A stretch of 33,978 nucleotides of DNA from Erwinia sp. OLFS4 (lineage in GTDB: Bacteria; Pseudomonadota; Gammaproteobacteria; Enterobacterales; Enterobacteriaceae). The translations under genes and the position numbers were made by a program. Below the pieces are notes generated by a model. It saw only the letters and a program-made list of their open reading frames with translations. It was not told the origin of the DNA and did not search any database. The DNA is taken from NCBI RefSeq assembly GCF_002752165.1, contig NZ_MOMB01000066.1, forward strand, positions 1 through 33,978, given 5' to 3'. Numbering within the stretch: position 1 is the first letter of the stretch; every line of letters begins with the position of its first letter. This document shows positions 7,482-14,080 of the stretch, piece by piece.

Positions 7482-7748
7482 ATGACCGATATTACTGAAA
7501 CTGTCGCACCATACTCTGGCCGCATTGCCGGGCTTTTTAAAGACAGTGCCGACGTCCTGCAAAGTGAATCTGAAGTCATCACCCATGTTATGGCTGAATT
7601 ATCTGCACACAAAAGCTTTATCAGTAATAAAGATATCATTGGTGCCCTGCTGGTCCACCTTGAACTGGAACAGGAGCCGGTTAATCAGGATATTCTGCGT
7701 AAAGCACTGGAAGTAGTAGTACAAAGAACACCCGACGATGTTATCTGA
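7482..7748 (+). CDS. ariR: AriR/YmgB-family biofilm and acid-resistance regulator
   Basis: The protein is 88 aa, the same length as E. coli AriR (YmgB), and resembles it throughout: a variable N-terminus, a central SESEVITHVMAEL helix, ISNKDIIGALLVHLE, then ILRKALEVVVQRTPDDV at the end (E. coli has VIRKTLEIVLRYTADDM). Family members (YcgZ, YmgA, AriR, YmgC) are small helical proteins that affect biofilm, acid resistance and the Rcs system. In E. coli the group lies on the same flank of icd, past the e14 prophage; here one member stands alone, also near icd. The symbol is given for the family; it could be any member of the group. Confidence 0.78.
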   Translation: MTDITETVAPYSGRIAGLFKDSADVLQSESEVITHVMAELSAHKSFISNKDIIGALLVHLELEQEPVNQDILRKALEVVVQRTPDDVI

Positions 7749-7815
7749 CCTGCCTTAATTTACACAGCATGTATGGTGATTGATTCGTAACATCATGCAC
7801 GCTATATTGCCCGCA

Positions 7816-7910
7816 ACGGGTGATGGCGTTCCACCTGCCCCAACCGCCCTCTTCAGGGCTGATGACGCCTGGCTAAATTTACCCTTATTACTTCAGGGGA
7901 GGCCAGGCGT
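7816..7910 (+). ncRNA. Fluoride riboswitch (crcB motif) controlling crcB
   Basis: Consensus blocks of the fluoride aptamer are present in order: GGGTGATGGCGTTCC (7818-7832), CCAACCGCC (7840-7848), and GGGCTGATGACGCCT (7856-7870). Stems seen: GGTG/CACC (P1), GGCGT 7825-7829 with ACGCC 7865-7869 (core), and GCCCT/AGGGC hairpin 7846-7859. The 3' strand of the core also lies in ACGCCTGGC (7865-7873), which is perfectly complementary to GCCAGGCGT (7902-7910). That offers an alternative helix that breaks the aptamer. No T-run follows it, so translational control is more likely than termination. The location, about 60 bp before crcB, fits known use of this switch. Confidence 0.9.
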
Positions 7911-7967
7911 TGCTCCTGCAACAACGCGATGGCTTTTCCTCAGGTTGCTGACAGAGAGGTCAATCAG

Positions 7968-8339
7968 ATGAAGTCATTACTGGCTGTTATTTTAGGCGGC
8001 TCGATGGGTTGCGTTATTCGCTGGCTGCTGGCGGTCAAACTTAACCCGACTTTCCCGTCCCTCCCCCCCGGCACGCTGCTGGTGAATCTTGCAGGCGGTT
8101 TTATCATTGGTGGTGCAATGGCCTGGTTTATGAAAAATCCGCAGCTGGACCCCGCATGGAAGCTGCTGATCACCACCGGCCTTTGCGGAGGGATGACAAC
8201 TTTTTCAACGTTTTCCGCCGAAGTGGTTAGCGCGTTGCAGGCAGGCAACGTCGCCTGGGCTTTCACCGCCATTTTTGTGCATGTTACCGGTTCCCTGTTA
8301 ATGACGGCGCTGGGTTATATGTTAATTAACGCGTTGTAA
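7968..8339 (+). CDS. crcB: CrcB (Fluc), fluoride export channel
   Basis: The protein is 123 aa with about four membrane helices. Fluc landmarks: GxxxR at Gly14-Arg18 (GCVIRW), GTLLVNLAGGFIIG (35-48, with the conserved Asn40), and GLCGGMTTFSTFS (71-83), which carries the Phe and Thr/Ser residues lining the ion path. Dual-topology dimers of Fluc let fluoride leave the cytoplasm. ATG 7968 is preferred because GAGAGG lies 8 nt upstream; an earlier in-frame start at 7929 would add residues unlike the family. It is controlled by the riboswitch upstream. E. coli CrcB is 127 aa. Confidence 0.95.
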   Translation: MKSLLAVILGGSMGCVIRWLLAVKLNPTFPSLPPGTLLVNLAGGFIIGGAMAWFMKNPQLDPAWKLLITTGLCGGMTTFSTFSAEVVSALQAGNVAWAFTAIFVHVTGSLLMTALGYMLINAL

Positions 8340-8788
8340 TCCTGTCGCCCCTTGCCATAAAACGCTGGTGAATCAGCACCACCGGCACCCTGGTTATCCT
8401 TTTCGCCGCTGCGTTGATCACGCTGGCGGCGATCCCAGCACGTTCCGCCCCAATACCCTATAACCCACCGGTATGCTTGTGATGCTGAAACCTGACAACA
8501 ACCGCCCGGCAGGCTAAGCGTTGCGCCTTGTCGGCCTTCAGGTTTCAGGGCAAACGCACCGGTTGTTGATTAATGCCCGTGCCCTGCTGCCCAGGCGGCC
8601 CCGCCGAAAATGCGCCTGCGTGGCTGCAAGAATGACAAGAAACATCAACGTTACCATCACTTAGTTACCAACAATTAATAACATATCTTGTTGCTGACAA
8701 CAGTGCTAAAATGTCAGCCTAAAAAGGGACCCGGTCTGATAAAGTAAGGCCGCATTGATAAATAAATTTATCCACGAGTTTTACCATC
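8340..8788. other. Intergenic region holding a pseudoknot-like repeat
   Basis: There is no gene I can support in these 449 bases. A degenerate frame around 8390-8480 gives a hydrophobic run (VILFAAALITLAAIPA) but has stops before and after it; it may be a gene remnant. At 8485-8568 there are two interleaved perfect inverted repeats: CTGAAACCTGA (8485-8495) with TCAGGTTTCAG (8538-8548), and CAACAACCG (8496-8504) with CGGTTGTTG (8560-8568). A third stem (CCGGCAGGC, 8506-8514, with GCC-T-TGTCGG, 8525-8534) fits inside the first. The order A-B-A'-B' is that of a pseudoknot or of two exclusive hairpins. Confidence 0.55.
8704..8712 (+). promoter_or_regulatory. Extended -10 promoter candidate for the host Mig-14-like gene
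   Basis: TGCTAAAAT is an extended -10 (TGn + TAAAAT, 5 of 6). The -35 region is poor, as is common for extended -10 promoters or activated ones. It lies 76 bp before ATG 8789. I looked for a PhoP box, because Salmonella mig-14 is PhoP-controlled, and found no clear one. Confidence 0.4.
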
Positions 8789-9709
8789 ATGAGACATTTT
8801 CTGCTCGCTCAGCTCTCTCGCTGGGAAACGGGTAGCGCCGCAGATTATCAGCAGTGTCACCGCCTCTACGGAGGAAGTTTCGTCACCCACCCTCAGGTAC
8901 TGGACTTTCTTCACGCACGTTTCGACTGCCAGCCTGCTTTTTATGTCAAACGTCATACTGATGGCAGCCCCGCCGGTGCATTTTGTAGCTGGTCAGGGGC
9001 GCATCTTGCCGGCGATGGCCCGATAACCAAAAAGCTCGCCATGGAGTACTACTCCTTTAACAAAGACGAGTTAATATTACCGCTACACCCTGACTTACGG
9101 ACCTTTCTTCCGATAAAAACAAAAATACTGTCGAATATTAATTCGAAGAATATTTACAATGCCAGTGTAAAGCTAAACAGCAACAGAGGCATTTGCATCG
9201 CTAAAGGATGTGATAAAGCCGGCTTTTCCTCGGCAACTAAAAATAGCCGCAACCGGGAATTAAAACATTTTATAAAAGCCGGCGGAGAAATTGTCGATCA
9301 GTCTCAATACTCGCCTGAAGAGTTAGTATCTCTTTACTTTGAGCTATATGAAAAAAGATGGCAAAAAAACCATGCCAACTACAATCAACTTGTTGATATG
9401 ATAAGTAATCTTCGCCCATTTTTTTTCGGTCATGTATTGTTACTCAACCATCAGCCCTGTGCCTTTCAGTTAATTATGAAAGCTGAGAGTCCGCACTGGA
9501 TTAACTTCGATTATATTAACGGTGGTTACGATCCCTCTTTTGACACATTTTGTCCTGGAACCGTTGTCACCTGGCTCAATATTCAATCAGCCTATGCATT
9601 ATGCGAATCATCCGGTAAAAAAATGCGCTACTCTTTTGGCCGCCCAACCGGTGATTACAAAAACCGCTGGTGCAGAACTGAATCAGTTGGACGTGTTATT
9701 TCTTTTTAG
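8789..9709 (+). CDS. Mig-14-family protein, host-side copy
   Basis: The protein is 306 aa with no signal peptide. It resembles Salmonella Mig-14 (antimicrobial-peptide resistance, survival in macrophages) over its length: RW...Y..C...YGGS...HP.VL.FL near the N-terminus, DE(L)ILP about residue 90-100, KNSRNRELKHFIKAGG in the middle, FELYEKRW, and NGGYD.....PG.VVTW.N...A..LC...KKMRYSFG....YKNRW at the end. That last block also looks like the C-terminal GNAT/FemAB-like fold (large hydrophobic core then YK..W), so acyl transfer is possible; this is inference. No good Shine-Dalgarno is visible. The gene sits just outside the icd/prophage junction and has a paralogue of identical length inside the prophage (11573-12493). 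Confidence 0.82.
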   Translation: MRHFLLAQLSRWETGSAADYQQCHRLYGGSFVTHPQVLDFLHARFDCQPAFYVKRHTDGSPAGAFCSWSGAHLAGDGPITKKLAMEYYSFNKDELILPLHPDLRTFLPIKTKILSNINSKNIYNASVKLNSNRGICIAKGCDKAGFSSATKNSRNRELKHFIKAGGEIVDQSQYSPEELVSLYFELYEKRWQKNHANYNQLVDMISNLRPFFFGHVLLLNHQPCAFQLIMKAESPHWINFDYINGGYDPSFDTFCPGTVVTWLNIQSAYALCESSGKKMRYSFGRPTGDYKNRWCRTESVGRVISF

Positions 9710-9885
9710 TCTGATACTTTTAGATTATCAGAAATATTGAAAAGATTAATGCAATGCTGATGAGCATATATATCATTAACTAACAGCGATAGCCTTGCCG
9801 GTAACAATGCGTTGATATATTCAAAATAATAGCAGGTGTGGGAAATTTTAAAAAATGCAACCGTCAGGATATTATCAGCATACGT

Positions 9886-9937
9886 CGGCTAACAGTATAT
9901 AAACAGTTAGCCGGCATCAGTTTATTCCCGTGCCGGC
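9886..9937. terminator. Paired hairpins after icd, possible terminator
   Basis: Two perfect inverted repeats share a strand: CGGCTAAC (9886-9893) with GTTAGCCG (9906-9913), and GCCGGCA (9910-9916) with TGCCGGC (9931-9937). They lie just beyond the icd stop codon in the direction of icd transcription and also downstream of the plus-strand Mig-14-like gene. Neither has a long T-run, so termination is not certain. They could serve both converging transcripts. Confidence 0.45.
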
Positions 9938-9957
9938 TCTGCGTAACAAGCTGATAC

Positions 9958-10122
9958 TTACATATTCTTAATAATCGCCTCGCCAAACTCTGAACATTTC
10001 AGCAGCTTAGCGCCGTCAAGCAGACGCTCAAAATCATAGGTCACGGTTTTAGCAGCGATGGCGCCTTCCATACCTTTAACAATCAGGTCTGCGGCTTCGA
10101 ACCATTCCAGATGACGCAACAG
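9958..10122 (-). pseudogene. icd: 3' fragment of icd (isocitrate dehydrogenase) left at the att site
   Basis: On the minus strand the last 54 codons plus stop encode [14 protein letters not shown]..., then [29 protein letters not shown] and EAIIKNM, matching the C-terminus of E. coli isocitrate dehydrogenase. The match stops at about 10122, and upstream codons run to an in-frame TAA at 10143-10141 after seven foreign codons. The fragment is 165 bp. Phage 21 and element e14 integrate into icd at about this distance from its end and supply a replacement 3' end. Here the working icd should therefore lie at the other end of the prophage, outside the window. This piece has no start and is not expected to be expressed. 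Confidence 0.92.
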
Positions 10123-10161
10123 TATATGATTTAAATTACGTTAACCAATTGATAATTATAA

Positions 10162-10365
10162 TTATATCCTAACGCCCACCTCCAAGAAACGACTTAAAAA
10201 CACCACCAAGCAATGCCACAATAACAAATAGTTAGCATATGTTTTGGGGAAAGAGTTCTTGCAAGCTACGAAGCGATTTACTAGTATCATCAGCGAGGCG
10301 TCGAAACCTCTTCTCAGTGCGGTCAGAACCAACCCCGTAAGTGTTGGATTTTTTATGCCTGTCAT
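10162..10365 (-). CDS. Small phage ORF, doubtful
   Basis: A 67-aa open frame on the minus strand, MTGIKNPTLTGLVLTALRRGFDAS at its start, then a hydrophobic stretch LLLWHCLVVFLSRFL near the end that could span a membrane. The start resembles small proteins found near antirepressor loci, but I cannot name a family. It would be transcribed toward the icd fragment and away from the c4-like RNA. There is no convincing ribosome site. It may be a shadow. Confidence 0.3.
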   Translation of the reverse strand: MTGIKNPTLTGLVLTALRRGFDASLMILVNRFVACKNSFPKTYANYLLLWHCLVVFLSRFLEVGVRI

Positions 10366-10374
10366 TTAGTGGAC

Positions 10375-10460
10375 GTTGTATACGGACACAACCCGATCAA
10401 TGTCGGGAGGGCGACGAATACAACACCCGTAAGGGAAATAAGTCCGCGGTCTCACTGAGC
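10375..10460 (+). ncRNA. c4-like antisense RNA upstream of the antirepressor operon
   Basis: The layout matches the c4 RNA of phages P1/P7 and relatives: a short structured RNA at the head of an orfx-ant transcript that base-pairs with the downstream leader. Stems: GTTGTAT (10375-10381) with ATACAAC (10418-10424), CGGAC (10383-10387) with GTCCG (10442-10446), and hairpin CCCGA/TCGGG (10392-10407). Two segments are complementary to the leader: GTCGGGAGG (10402-10410) to CCTCCCGGC (10470-10478), and GGTCTCACTGA (10448-10458) to TCAGTGAGGTC (10509-10519), which covers the orfx ribosome site. The ends of the mature RNA are estimates. P1 C4 acts by blocking translation of orfx and hence ant. Confidence 0.75.
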
Positions 10461-10519
10461 CGTTTCGAACCTCCCGGCACCACTCCGATAGTGGTAATTC
10501 GAAAAAAATCAGTGAGGTC
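10448..10519 (+). promoter_or_regulatory. Leader hairpin that can hide the orfx ribosome site
   Basis: Nested inverted repeats: CTCACTGA (10451-10458) with TCAGTGAG (10509-10516), TTTCGAA (10463-10469) with TTCGAAA (10498-10504), and ACCACT (10479-10484) with AGTGGT (10490-10495). The right arm contains the Shine-Dalgarno (GTGAGG) of the gene starting at 10523. The region is both the target of the c4-like RNA and able to fold on itself. Confidence 0.7.
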
Positions 10520-10522
10520 AAT

Positions 10523-10714
10523 ATGGCTAATCTACCCCATGACTATTACGTCAATTTGGTAAAACTTCTTCTCAAAAAATCTGACTGTGCCGATAAATTT
10601 AAGCTGGCCGAACTGCTGGAACGCGAAGCCATGCGTATCGCAGCTAACAGCCCTGCCATTTCGCAGGCCAAATCCTTCCTGGTTACCAGAATCGTGATGG
10701 GAGGTGCTAAATGA
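10523..10714 (+). CDS. Small orfx-like protein ahead of the antirepressor
   Basis: The product is 63 aa, helical, with no recognised domain (AELLEREAMRIAANSPAIS in the middle). The ATG follows GTGAGG with 5-6 nt spacing, and the ribosome site sits in the c4-target hairpin. Its stop overlaps the antirepressor start (ATGA at 10711-10714), so translation is coupled. In P1 the equivalent orfx mainly passes the c4 control on to ant; the same role is inferred here. Confidence 0.7.
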   Translation: MANLPHDYYVNLVKLLLKKSDCADKFKLAELLEREAMRIAANSPAISQAKSFLVTRIVMGGAK

Positions 10715-11454
10715 AAACCATCGCAGTATCTTTTCATGGCACCCGGCTTTACATTGTGAATCATAATGGCGAACCCTATACCCCCATGAAGCCGATTGTT
10801 GAAGGTATGGGGATGGATTGGGCCTCTCAGTTTACGAAAATGAAAAACCGGTTTAAAAGCTGCATTGTTAAAATCGCAATGCAGCTACCAGGAGATACTC
10901 AATCTCGTGATGTGATCTGCCTAGCATTACGAAAACTGAACGGCTGGCTTCAGACTATCAGCCCTAACAAAGTCAGACCAGAAATTCGTCCGCGCGTGAT
11001 CCAGTACCAGAATGAATGCGATGATGTTCTGTACGAGTACTGGACTACTGGCGAAGTTAAGCGCAAATCCACCAGCACTGATGAGAGAACCCCATTACGC
11101 GATGCGATCAACATGCTCGTCGGAAAGAAAAGTCTGATGTACCCGGAAGCATACAGTCTGATTCACCATCGTTTTAACGTTAACCACATTGATGAGTTAG
11201 AGGCATCGCAGCTACCACAGGCAATTGAGTATGTTCATCGTCTGGTACTTGATGGTGAGTATATTGGCAAAGACTCGTCTCCTGTTGCCAATGGACGCCT
11301 GTTACTCACACTGAAAAATGGTAACATCACTTTGTCACAGGTTTTACGCGAAGATCAGCATGTTGCGACTATGGCAGAATTTTTTGATTTGGCGAAACGC
11401 GCGGACTACCTTGTAGTGCACAAAGATGATCTCATGGCTTTGATGCACGCTTAA
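10711..11454 (+). CDS. ant: Phage antirepressor, P22AR_N type
   Basis: The protein is 247 aa. Residues 1-115 match the phage antirepressor N-terminal domain (P22AR_N): MKTIAVSFHGTRLYIVNHNG, then PIVEGMGMDWASQFTKMKNRF, LRKLNGWLQTISPNKVRPE and IQYQNECDDVLYEYW. The C-terminal half (about 125-247) is different from P22 Ant and may determine the repressor it binds. Such proteins bind and inactivate the prophage repressor and so favour lytic growth. It is translated by coupling to orfx and has its own GGAGG site. The c4-like RNA should keep it off in lysogens. The repressor gene is not in the window. Confidence 0.88.
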   Translation: MKTIAVSFHGTRLYIVNHNGEPYTPMKPIVEGMGMDWASQFTKMKNRFKSCIVKIAMQLPGDTQSRDVICLALRKLNGWLQTISPNKVRPEIRPRVIQYQNECDDVLYEYWTTGEVKRKSTSTDERTPLRDAINMLVGKKSLMYPEAYSLIHHRFNVNHIDELEASQLPQAIEYVHRLVLDGEYIGKDSSPVANGRLLLTLKNGNITLSQVLREDQHVATMAEFFDLAKRADYLVVHKDDLMALMHA

Positions 11455-11522
11455 CATAACCAGCCGTTCCGGCTTCCTGTCCCGCGTGGCGGCTGATAAA
11501 GTGATAGGACGATAAAAACGTT

Positions 11523-11540
11523 AAGCCTCGCAAGAGGCTT
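11523..11540 (+). terminator. GNRA-loop hairpin between antirepressor and Mig-14 cargo
   Basis: A perfect stem AAGCCTC (11523-11529) / GAGGCTT (11534-11540) closed by a GCAA tetraloop, followed by only TTAT. It lies between ant and the second Mig-14-family gene and may be a weak terminator or an mRNA stabiliser. It suggests the cargo gene has separate transcription. Confidence 0.5.
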
Positions 11541-11572
11541 TATCAATAAATGGATGGTTGAATTTTACCACT

Positions 11573-12493
11573 ATGAAACATTTTTTCATTTCTAAAATTT
11601 TGCGCTGGGATGTGGGAACCGCATCAGACTATAAACAATGCCACAACTTGTATGGCGGGAGTTTTGTGACACATCCAGAAGTTCTGGAATTTCTTCACTC
11701 TCGCTACGACTGCCAACCGACTTTTTATGTAAAACGTGACTCTAGTGGTGTTCCTGTTGGTTCATTCTGCACCTGGTTGGGATCACACCTTGCAGGGGAT
11801 ATCAAAGTAACAAAAAAGCTAGACATGGAATACTGTCCTTTTAACAAAGATGAACTGATTTTACCCGTATCCCCTGGAACAAAAATAATCATTCCCGTAA
11901 AAACAAAAATTATTTCAAACATCAATGCTAATTCTATTTTTAACTTAACATTTAAAAAAAATAGTAACAGAGGGATTTGCATTGCTAAAGGATGTGGAAA
12001 AGAGGGGTTTTCCTCATCGACTAAAAACAGCAGAAACAGAGAGTTAAAACGATTTATCAAAGCAGGCGGGAAAGTAGTTGACCAGTCAGAGTATTCACCT
12101 GATGAACTAGTATCTATTTATTTTGAACTTTATGAGAAAAGGTGGGGCAATAAACATGGGAACTATCACCAACTCGTAGACATGATTACTAACTTGCGGC
12201 ATTTTTTCTTTGGTCATGTTCTTTTGCTGAACGATACCCCCTGTGCATTTCAATTGATCATGAAAGCTGACAGCCCCGAATGGATATCGTTTGATTATAT
12301 CAATGGTGGTTATGACACGGTTCACGACTCATTCTGCCCAGGAACGATTGTGACATGGGTCAACGTTCATGCAGCGTATTCATTATGTGAATCACTTGGT
12401 AAAAAAATGCGATATTCATTTGGACGCCCCACAGCCGACTACAAGAACAGGTGGTGTAAAACCGAACCTGTGGGGCGTATTTTAGCACTTTAA
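11573..12493 (+). CDS. Mig-14-family protein, prophage cargo copy
   Basis: The protein is 306 aa from ATG 11573. A TTG at 11558 is in frame, but the host copy and family alignment favour 11573. It aligns with the host-side copy (8789-9709) without gaps, at roughly 70% identity by eye, and keeps the blocks YGGSFVTHP, FNKDELILP, KNSRNRELKRFIKAGG, FELYEKRW, INGGYD, and KKMRYSFGRPTADYKNRW. Many codon differences show an old divergence. The gene is visibly AT-rich with A-runs. It is a lysogenic-conversion candidate: Mig-14 proteins are linked to resistance to host antimicrobial peptides. The leader (TTTTACCA just before ATG) resembles that of the host copy. Its stop abuts the tail fibre stop with no gap. 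Confidence 0.85.
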   Translation: MKHFFISKILRWDVGTASDYKQCHNLYGGSFVTHPEVLEFLHSRYDCQPTFYVKRDSSGVPVGSFCTWLGSHLAGDIKVTKKLDMEYCPFNKDELILPVSPGTKIIIPVKTKIISNINANSIFNLTFKKNSNRGICIAKGCGKEGFSSSTKNSRNRELKRFIKAGGKVVDQSEYSPDELVSIYFELYEKRWGNKHGNYHQLVDMITNLRHFFFGHVLLLNDTPCAFQLIMKADSPEWISFDYINGGYDTVHDSFCPGTIVTWVNVHAAYSLCESLGKKMRYSFGRPTADYKNRWCKTEPVGRILAL

Positions 12494-13423
12494 TTATGCG
12501 TTTCTGTACCAGCCCATCAGTTTAATGAATGAGTTAGTAACTGAAAATGCTGTGCCGGAACCTGCATTAGCCGTTGTTCCCGATACCGAGTGCGAGTGGG
12601 CACCAATGCCAACAGTATGGTTGTGTGCTCCTATCGCCACATTGTGGGCATGCTCACCAGCAGGATCCGTTTGTTTGTTAACTTCGAACTGTATATAAGG
12701 TTCATTTCTACCATTTCCCCCGTTAACGTTATATCCCAAATAACCGTGGGTATGCCGACCCTGCACATCAGTTTGTTTCGTCCCATGATCAAAAGTACTG
12801 GTTGTTTTAGTTCCATAGTCAAAGCTACTGGTATTGGCCGAAAACGTATGCCCGTGTGCGGGAAGATTACCTGTAGCCAGTGTTACCGAGTCGGAGCCGC
12901 CCGTTGTCATCACATCGCTACCGTTAGCGCTGGCCAGACGAATCGTGCAGTTCTCCCCAATGTATTTCCACGTAGTGCCGGGGAAAAGCGTATTCGGATC
13001 TTTGTTCTGTGCAAACCACGTCACAATCCCGACCGGGTACAACATATCAACGGGGTTGATATCCGCCTTTAGCTCTATCCAGCCGCTACCTTTGCCGGGT
13101 TCTTCGTTATTATTTTTTATTCTGGATTGCCACGTTCTCTCGCTGTAGTAAACCAATGAGCGGATCGGATAGGGCTTTCCATCCTCTGACCAGTTAGCAG
13201 AACCGAACTGCTGCATTTCGCCAGTGGCCTCGGTAACATCGTGGAAAAGCGCATTCATCTTCTCACGTTCGATATCCTTCGCTGCCGGGTCTGTCGTCTG
13301 ATCGCGCTCATAGTCATAGCCATAGCCCTGAGTGTAAGACACCGAGCCGTCAGCCTGCGTTTCTACGGGCACAGCAGTCCTGTCACCCTGCGCAGCGAAG
13401 GGCGTTTTAAACACTTTAGTCAT
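12494..13423 (-). CDS. Tail fibre/collar protein with His-rich tip
   Basis: The protein is 309 aa and the last gene of the late operon. Residues about 1-110 resemble phage fibre N-termini that attach to the baseplate (KTPFAAQGDRTAVP, ending WIELKADINPVDMLYPVGIVTW). The section NTLFPGTTWKYIGE is a common collar-domain motif. The C-terminal part has repeated HxH pairs (HGHTF, HTHGY, HAHNV, HNHTV, HSHSV), expected to bind metal along a trimeric tip, and ends in IKLMGWYRNA, typical of such fibres. It should recognise the host surface. No fibre assembly gene follows; the next gene is the Mig-14 cargo on the other strand. Confidence 0.82.
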   Translation of the reverse strand: MTKVFKTPFAAQGDRTAVPVETQADGSVSYTQGYGYDYERDQTTDPAAKDIEREKMNALFHDVTEATGEMQQFGSANWSEDGKPYPIRSLVYYSERTWQSRIKNNNEEPGKGSGWIELKADINPVDMLYPVGIVTWFAQNKDPNTLFPGTTWKYIGENCTIRLASANGSDVMTTGGSDSVTLATGNLPAHGHTFSANTSSFDYGTKTTSTFDHGTKQTDVQGRHTHGYLGYNVNGGNGRNEPYIQFEVNKQTDPAGEHAHNVAIGAHNHTVGIGAHSHSVSGTTANAGSGTAFSVTNSFIKLMGWYRNA

Positions 13424-13426
13424 GGT

Positions 13427-14080
13427 TTAGTTTCCGAAGTTATTTGTGAAGTTTTTACGGTTTTCGCCAAAGCCGAATGCCTGTCGGGTGACAATGCGGT
13501 ATTTAGCCCCTACTCCAGAAGGACGTGGAAGCAGGTCAAAGTTATCAAGCAGCAGGCGCAATCTTTCATCGGGGTTGAAATTAAACACGTACCAGATGTA
13601 AGACATATCGAGGGGATCGAGGACAAATACTTTGCCGTTCTCATCACTGAAAAAACGCTGAAGAAAGGCGTTGATATTGGTAATCGTCGGGCTTTCCGTC
13701 AGGGTGAAATAGCGCATTCTCACCAACAGGCGCTTTTGCGCTGTGGTCAGCGTCAGCGTGTAATCGGCGTTGCGCCTGAAGTTGGATTTAAAATTGCGCT
13801 TATTAGCGCCGAAACCATAACCGATTTTATTTTTGTCGCTGGGTGGAACATCAATACCCAGCGGCACATCCAGAATGCGCCCCCATACCGCCAGACCAAA
13901 ATCATTCGCGGTATCGATATTAAACACATCGCGATACCAGTTACGCCAGAACGCCACTGTCGCCCGGTTAAAATACTCAGATTTATAGTGCGCAAGTGCT
14001 TTAATATTATCCGAATTTTCATACTGCCACAGAATGGCTTTCAGCATGTCGGAATGAAAATCAAGGGACTGTATTGTCAT
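13427..14080 (-). CDS. DUF2612 baseplate/tail protein
   Basis: The protein is 217 aa and matches the DUF2612 family, found beside baseplate J genes in contractile-tailed phages: NIKALAHYKSEYFNRATVAFWRNWYRDVFNID, then FGLAVWGRILDVPLGI, and a late MRYFTLTESPTITNINAFL segment. It plays the role of the P2 gpI-type wedge component or fibre adaptor. The ATG overlaps the baseplate J stop (ATGA at 14077-14080), so translation is coupled. Confidence 0.85.
   Translation of the reverse strand: MTIQSLDFHSDMLKAILWQYENSDNIKALAHYKSEYFNRATVAFWRNWYRDVFNIDTANDFGLAVWGRILDVPLGIDVPPSDKNKIGYGFGANKRNFKSNFRRNADYTLTLTTAQKRLLVRMRYFTLTESPTITNINAFLQRFFSDENGKVFVLDPLDMSYIWYVFNFNPDERLRLLLDNFDLLPRPSGVGAKYRIVTRQAFGFGENRKNFTNNFGN

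Noticed and set aside
7780..7971. Plus-strand frame before crcB
   Set aside because: It lies within the fluoride riboswitch; the sequence is explained by RNA structure.
8640..8720. PhoP box upstream of the host Mig-14-like gene
   Set aside because: TTAGTTA-N5-AATTAA is only a weak match to the GTTTA direct repeat and is misplaced relative to the -10.
10341..10562. Plus-strand 73-codon frame across the c4-like RNA
   Set aside because: It covers the structured RNA and its target, runs into orfx in another frame and shows no protein-like pattern.
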